Positions 6,314 to 9,397 of a stretch of 9,397 nt of DNA are shown here, one piece after another. Location of the stretch: the NCBI GenBank assembly GCA_020630895.1, contig JAHDII010000087.1, forward strand, positions 1 to 9,397. Direction: 5' to 3'. Under the pieces are notes generated by a model. That model was not told where the DNA came from and did no database searches. It saw nothing but the letters and a program-made list of their open reading frames with translations. Within the stretch, counting starts at the first letter, position 1; each line of letters begins with the position of its first letter. Position numbers and translations under genes: made by a program. The stretch comes from Saprospiraceae bacterium. Lineage in GTDB: Bacteria > Bacteroidota > Bacteroidia > Chitinophagales > Saprospiraceae.

Positions 6314-6909
6314 CATTAAATCATCATAATAAAAAAAGCCTATTACAATTATGGCAAACAGATAATATCAAAAATTATGAGTTAGCATTTAAAATATTAG
6401 AGGGCTTTTATTTGGAAGAAAAAGATTATGAATGGCTGATTGAAATGTATCAAAATTTTCAGAAAAATATTCCTCAACAATCTTTTACATTAAGACATTT
6501 TCCTCAAATTTCAACAAGAGAAATATTAAACGGATACTTTTTACAAAAGATTTTTCAATCTAATATTTCGACAATAGAACAATATATTTTTGAAATATTT
6601 CATCATAATAATATTCTTAAACTGCCTTATATTCCTATTCAAAAAATTCCTTTATTCATTTATGAAAAAGGAAAAGATATTCAACAATTGATTTTTCAAG
6701 ATGGTATTCTAGATGAAATAGGAGCAGAAATATTATTGATGGAAAATTTAAGAAGGCTTGATCTAAGAAGGCAACCTATTACTCATATTCATCCTAATAT
6801 TATAAAAAATAAAAACCTCAAAGAAATTTATTTGGTTAGTGCTTCTTTTATTCCTGAAGAAATACATGAACGTCAAGATATAGAAATTTATACGGATGCA
6901 CCTTATTAA
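6310..6909 (+). CDS. Hypothetical protein with a short leucine-rich-repeat-like C-terminus, 199 aa
   Basis: No family is recognised for the first 140 residues, which look helical and are rich in Ile, Phe, Gln and Asn. Residues of about 144-185 read like one and a half to two leucine-rich repeats (MENLRRLDLRRQPITHIHP, then NLKEIYLVSASFIPEEI), suggesting protein-protein contact. There is no signal peptide or membrane segment, so it is probably cytoplasmic. I chose the ATG at 6310 because it forms a four-base ATGA overlap with the hydrolase stop, a usual sign of translational coupling; a TTG two codons earlier (6304) is a less likely start. The tight coupling suggests it acts with, or in the same process as, the hydrolase. 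Confidence 0.75.
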   Translation: MTLNHHNKKSLLQLWQTDNIKNYELAFKILEGFYLEEKDYEWLIEMYQNFQKNIPQQSFTLRHFPQISTREILNGYFLQKIFQSNISTIEQYIFEIFHHNNILKLPYIPIQKIPLFIYEKGKDIQQLIFQDGILDEIGAEILLMENLRRLDLRRQPITHIHPNIIKNKNLKEIYLVSASFIPEEIHERQDIEIYTDAPY

Positions 6910-7059
6910 AAACACTTCAAAATCTAGTTCTTCTACAATTCTACCTAATATTATCTGCCTCATTTTTTGACTTTTTAAATATAAAGCCGTTTCTTTGCAA
7001 AGATTTTCTCTTTTCTTATCTATTGAAAAGAAAAAATATATTTATCAAACTGATTATTA

Positions 7060-7072
7060 GTGTTTTAAACAC
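7060..7072. promoter_or_regulatory. 13-base palindrome upstream of the PPIase gene
   Basis: GTGTTTTAAACAC is symmetric around its central T and ends 21 bases before the ATG at 7094. It could be an operator half-site pair or a small leader hairpin. The 184-base gap from 6910 to 7093 contains no TAnnTTTG box on the + strand, so the promoter of the downstream gene is not identified. Another perfect 12-bp palindrome, TCTTTGCAAAGA, lies at 6992-7003. Confidence 0.25.
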
Positions 7073-7093
7073 AAACAAAATAGTTATCATAAA

Positions 7094-9238
7094 ATGGCAT
7101 TAATTGGTAAAATTAGAAATAACCTTTGGTTAGTAGTTGTACTACTAGGTTTAGCAATGTTAGGATTCCTTATTATGGATATGGATAAAGGTGGTAGTGT
7201 GAATAGTGCAAATCCTATTGTTGGAGAAATAGGGGGAACAACCATAACAAGAGTAGATTTTGAAAATGAGTTACAAAGAGCTCCTTCTAATACAGATTAT
7301 AACGCATATAGGAATGCAGTCTGGAATTTGATGAAAGAAAATTCTATTGTCAAACAAGAAACGGATAAATTAGGTATTAGTGTTCCTGCAAAAGAGTTGG
7401 AAGGTTTAAAATATGGTCCTTTATATAGTCCTGTAATGGCTCGTGAATTTCCTCATCCTCAAAGAAGAGGTTTTCCTAATCAAGAACAAATTAATCAAAT
7501 TAGGCAGTTAGAAGCTACAAAACAGTTGAATCCTAATTTTATGCCTACTTGGAATAAAATAAGTAGAGATATAGAAAATGAGCAACTTCGTACTAAATTA
7601 TTAACTTTAGTAGCGAAATCTGTTTATACTCCTACTTGGCAAGTGAATTTATTAAATGCAGATCAAAAAGGAGTTGCTAATATCAATTATGTTAGAATTC
7701 CTTTTGATGACATTAGTAATAATGAAGTAAAATTAGGAGAAGCGGATTATCAAAAATATTTAGATGAAAATCAACTTTTATATCAAAATGATCTAGCTAC
7801 TCAAACAATAGATTATGTTGTTTTTGATGTAATTCCTACTGATAAAGATTCAGCTGATTTACAAAAGAAGTTAGCAGAAGAAATTCCTAATTTAAAAGAA
7901 AAATCAGAAAAAGATCTTCAATATTTTGTAGAATCTAAATTAGGAACATATGATGAAGCTTATTTCTTAAAAGATGAATTAAGTCCTGCTATTGCAGATT
8001 CATTATTTAGCGGTTCTATTGGTCAAGTATTTGGTCCTTATTTAGATGGAGATAAATATAAAGCTGCAAAATTATTAGGTGTTAATAATTTAATGCCAGA
8101 TTCTGTAAAAGCAAGACATATATTAAGAACTATTCCTCAAGGAAATATTAATCCTAATGCTTTACAAAATGCAAAAGATACCATTTTGATGATCAAAAAA
8201 ATGATCGAAGAAGAAGGATTTACTTTTGATTCTTTAGCTCGTAGATTTAGTCAAGATCCTAGTAATAGTGCTAACGGAGGAGAATTTAGTACTTTAATCC
8301 CTTTGGATCCTACAGGAAAAGAACAACGTCAAGGAAGTTTAATTAAACCTTTAAATGATGTATTTTTCTATCAAGCTAAAAAAGGAGAACTTAAAGTGGT
8401 TGAAACAGATTTAGGGGTTCATTTAATAGAGGTGACTCAAGCTTATAATAGTGGTAAAAAGGGTGTTAAAGTAGCATATTTAGAAAAATTAATTGTTCCT
8501 TCTAAAAGTACTAAGACATCAATATATACTAAAGCAAGTCGTTTTGCTCAAGCTAATCCAAGCCTTTCTGCTTTACAAGAAGCAGTTAAGAAAGATAACG
8601 ATTTATCTATTAGTACTACAAAACCATTAGATGAAAATGGTTTTGCAATTGAAGGTTTAGGTTCTAATGAAGGATCTAGAAATATCGTAAAATGGGCGAA
8701 TGATGCTAAAGTAGGTGATGTTTCTCCTACCATTTATCGTTTTACAGAGCCTACAAAAAATTATGAATATAAATATGTAGTAGCTGCTGTAGCATCTAAA
8801 AATAAAGCAGGTGTTCCTAGCCTTGAAATAGCAAAACCTTTGATACAAAATTTTGTTATGAATCAAAAGAAGGGAGAAATGATTGTTTCAAAATTACCTT
8901 CTGATAGAAGTGATTTAGCTGCTCTTGCTACTCAATATGAAATTCCTTTAGATTCATTAAAAGTAACGTTTAATGGTTTTTCTGCTCAATTGAATGATGA
9001 GCCTAAAGTCATTGGAGCTGCATTTTCTTTAGAAGAAGGTCAAATATCTCAACCTATAATTGGAGCTAATGGAGTGTATATTGTTCAAATGGTTAATAAA
9101 CCTATTGCACCTCCTGCTACTAATATTCCTTCTTTAAGAGCTCAAATGTCTAGAGGGAAATTAAATGGCTTACAAGATTTAGTTCCAGCTCTTCTTAAAA
9201 AGAGTAACGTTGTCGATAATAGAAATAAATATTATTAA
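7094..9238 (+). CDS. Membrane-anchored parvulin-type peptidyl-prolyl isomerase (PpiD/SurA-like foldase)
   Basis: This is a folding factor for newly exported proteins, anchored in the inner membrane with its body in the periplasm. A single N-terminal anchor spans about residues 11-29 (LWLVVVLLGLAMLGFLIMD), preceded by lysine and arginine, as in PpiD. Residues of about 40-240 form the SurA/PpiD-type N-terminal chaperone domain. The parvulin rotamase domain runs from about 338 (VKARHIL) through FSQDPSNSANGGEFS (385-399) to TDLGVHLIEVT (438-448). The C-terminal 260 residues contain a stretch, AAFSLEEGQISQPIIGANG (642-660) then VYIVQM, that resembles the end of a parvulin domain and may be a degenerate second copy. 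At 714 aa it is the size usual for Bacteroidota homologues and longer than E. coli PpiD. The ATG is preceded by A-rich sequence without a Shine-Dalgarno motif. The symbol ppiD is likely but not certain. Confidence 0.92.
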   Translation: MALIGKIRNNLWLVVVLLGLAMLGFLIMDMDKGGSVNSANPIVGEIGGTTITRVDFENELQRAPSNTDYNAYRNAVWNLMKENSIVKQETDKLGISVPAKELEGLKYGPLYSPVMAREFPHPQRRGFPNQEQINQIRQLEATKQLNPNFMPTWNKISRDIENEQLRTKLLTLVAKSVYTPTWQVNLLNADQKGVANINYVRIPFDDISNNEVKLGEADYQKYLDENQLLYQNDLATQTIDYVVFDVIPTDKDSADLQKKLAEEIPNLKEKSEKDLQYFVESKLGTYDEAYFLKDELSPAIADSLFSGSIGQVFGPYLDGDKYKAAKLLGVNNLMPDSVKARHILRTIPQGNINPNALQNAKDTILMIKKMIEEEGFTFDSLARRFSQDPSNSANGGEFSTLIPLDPTGKEQRQGSLIKPLNDVFFYQAKKGELKVVETDLGVHLIEVTQAYNSGKKGVKVAYLEKLIVPSKSTKTSIYTKASRFAQANPSLSALQEAVKKDNDLSISTTKPLDENGFAIEGLGSNEGSRNIVKWANDAKVGDVSPTIYRFTEPTKNYEYKYVVAAVASKNKAGVPSLEIAKPLIQNFVMNQKKGEMIVSKLPSDRSDLAALATQYEIPLDSLKVTFNGFSAQLNDEPKVIGAAFSLEEGQISQPIIGANGVYIVQMVNKPIAPPATNIPSLRAQMSRGKLNGLQDLVPALLKKSNVVDNRNKYY

Positions 9239-9261
9239 TCATATTTAATGATTAAAACATG

Positions 9262-9300
9262 AGTCATCCCGAATTTTGAGCGAGAGCAAAAAAAAGACAA
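9262..9300. repeat. Possible fragment of a dispersed intergenic repeat
   Basis: The stretch GTCATCCCGAATTTTGAGCG resembles, from memory, the GTCATCCCGA-type dispersed intergenic repeats of many Bacteroidota genomes. It occurs once here, so repetition cannot be shown from this window. Confidence 0.25.
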
Positions 9301-9325
9301 TTAGAGATGGCTGTTCTAAATCTGT

Positions 9326-9357
9326 AAATCGGTATCGAAGCGTTTCGGTACCGATTT
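9326..9357. terminator. Strong 14-bp hairpin downstream of the PPIase gene
   Basis: AAATCGGTATCGAA (9326-9339) pairs with TTCGGTACCGATTT (9344-9357) around the loop GCGT. One position is a U-G pair when transcribed from the + strand. It begins 88 bases after the PPIase stop, and neither side has a long U-tract, so it is a less typical intrinsic terminator. If the gene tail at 9364-9397 is real, the hairpin lies between convergent genes and could serve both. Confidence 0.5.
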
Positions 9358-9363
9358 CCTGTT

Positions 9364-9397
9364 CTATGATTCCAATTTCTCATAAATAGTCTTGTCC
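9364..9397 (-). CDS. Possible C-terminal end of a convergent gene (partial)
   Basis: On the - strand the last bases of the window read DKTIYEKLES followed by TAG (complement of 9364-9366). The peptide looks like a normal protein tail and a hairpin follows seven bases later, but only ten codons are visible, so this is a weak call and no function can be given. Confidence 0.25.
   Translation of the reverse strand, partial: DKTIYEKLES

Noticed and set aside
6763..6963. 66-aa ORF on the - strand
   Set aside because: It is mostly antisense to the end of the LRR-like gene, with no recognisable motif.
7013..7035. 7-bp stem TCTTTTC/GAAAAGA as a terminator after the LRR-like gene
   Set aside because: The stem is short and made of A/T-rich simple sequence, the loop is 9 bases, and no U-tract follows on either strand.
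8548..8866. Two - strand ORFs of 61 and 69 aa
   Set aside because: Both are antisense to the conserved PPIase gene and overlap each other; they are shadow frames.

Overview
The window is a low-GC, gene-dense stretch of a Bacteroidota chromosome. Three things point to that phylum. The glutamine-dependent NAD synthetase, methylmalonyl-CoA epimerase, M3 oligoendopeptidase and large PpiD/SurA-like foldase are all typical of it. Start codons are preceded by A-rich sequence without clear Shine-Dalgarno motifs. The one clear promoter region carries TAnnTTTG -7 boxes. The lineage within the phylum cannot be fixed from this sequence; a Saprospiria- or Cytophagia-like bacterium is a guess from the flavour of the proteins.

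Layout. Bases 1-2397 (+ strand) hold a tight run of three genes: an unrecognised 98-aa protein, nadE, and the methylmalonyl-CoA epimerase gene, with gaps of 15 and 11 bp. Bases 2398-3220 are a different kind of DNA: two unrecognised small membrane proteins, a possible 29-aa ORF overlapping the second of them, and a hairpin-forming site at each end. The two end sites share sequence in both half-sites but carry the half-sites in opposite order. This is the most unusual part of the window and may be a cassette-like insertion between two housekeeping blocks. Bases 3221-4915 (- strand) encode an M3-family oligoendopeptidase. Its promoter region (4916-5056) is shared with the divergent gene to its right and has two face-to-face -7 boxes and an 18-bp perfect palindrome. 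Bases 5057-6909 hold a YdjM-type membrane metal-dependent hydrolase and, overlapping it by ATGA, a 199-aa protein with a short leucine-rich-repeat-like end. Bases 7094-9238 encode a membrane-anchored parvulin-type peptidyl-prolyl isomerase. The last 160 bases hold a strong hairpin, a possible dispersed repeat, and perhaps the tail of a convergent gene.

How the genes work together. Most are core functions: NAD synthesis, the propionate/methylmalonyl-CoA route, peptide turnover, and folding of exported proteins. I see no defence system, CRISPR array, transposase, integrase, rRNA or tRNA. The best candidate for something undescribed is the small-gene island at about 2399-3214 with its paired palindromic boundaries; that reading is an inference and rests on short sequence matches.
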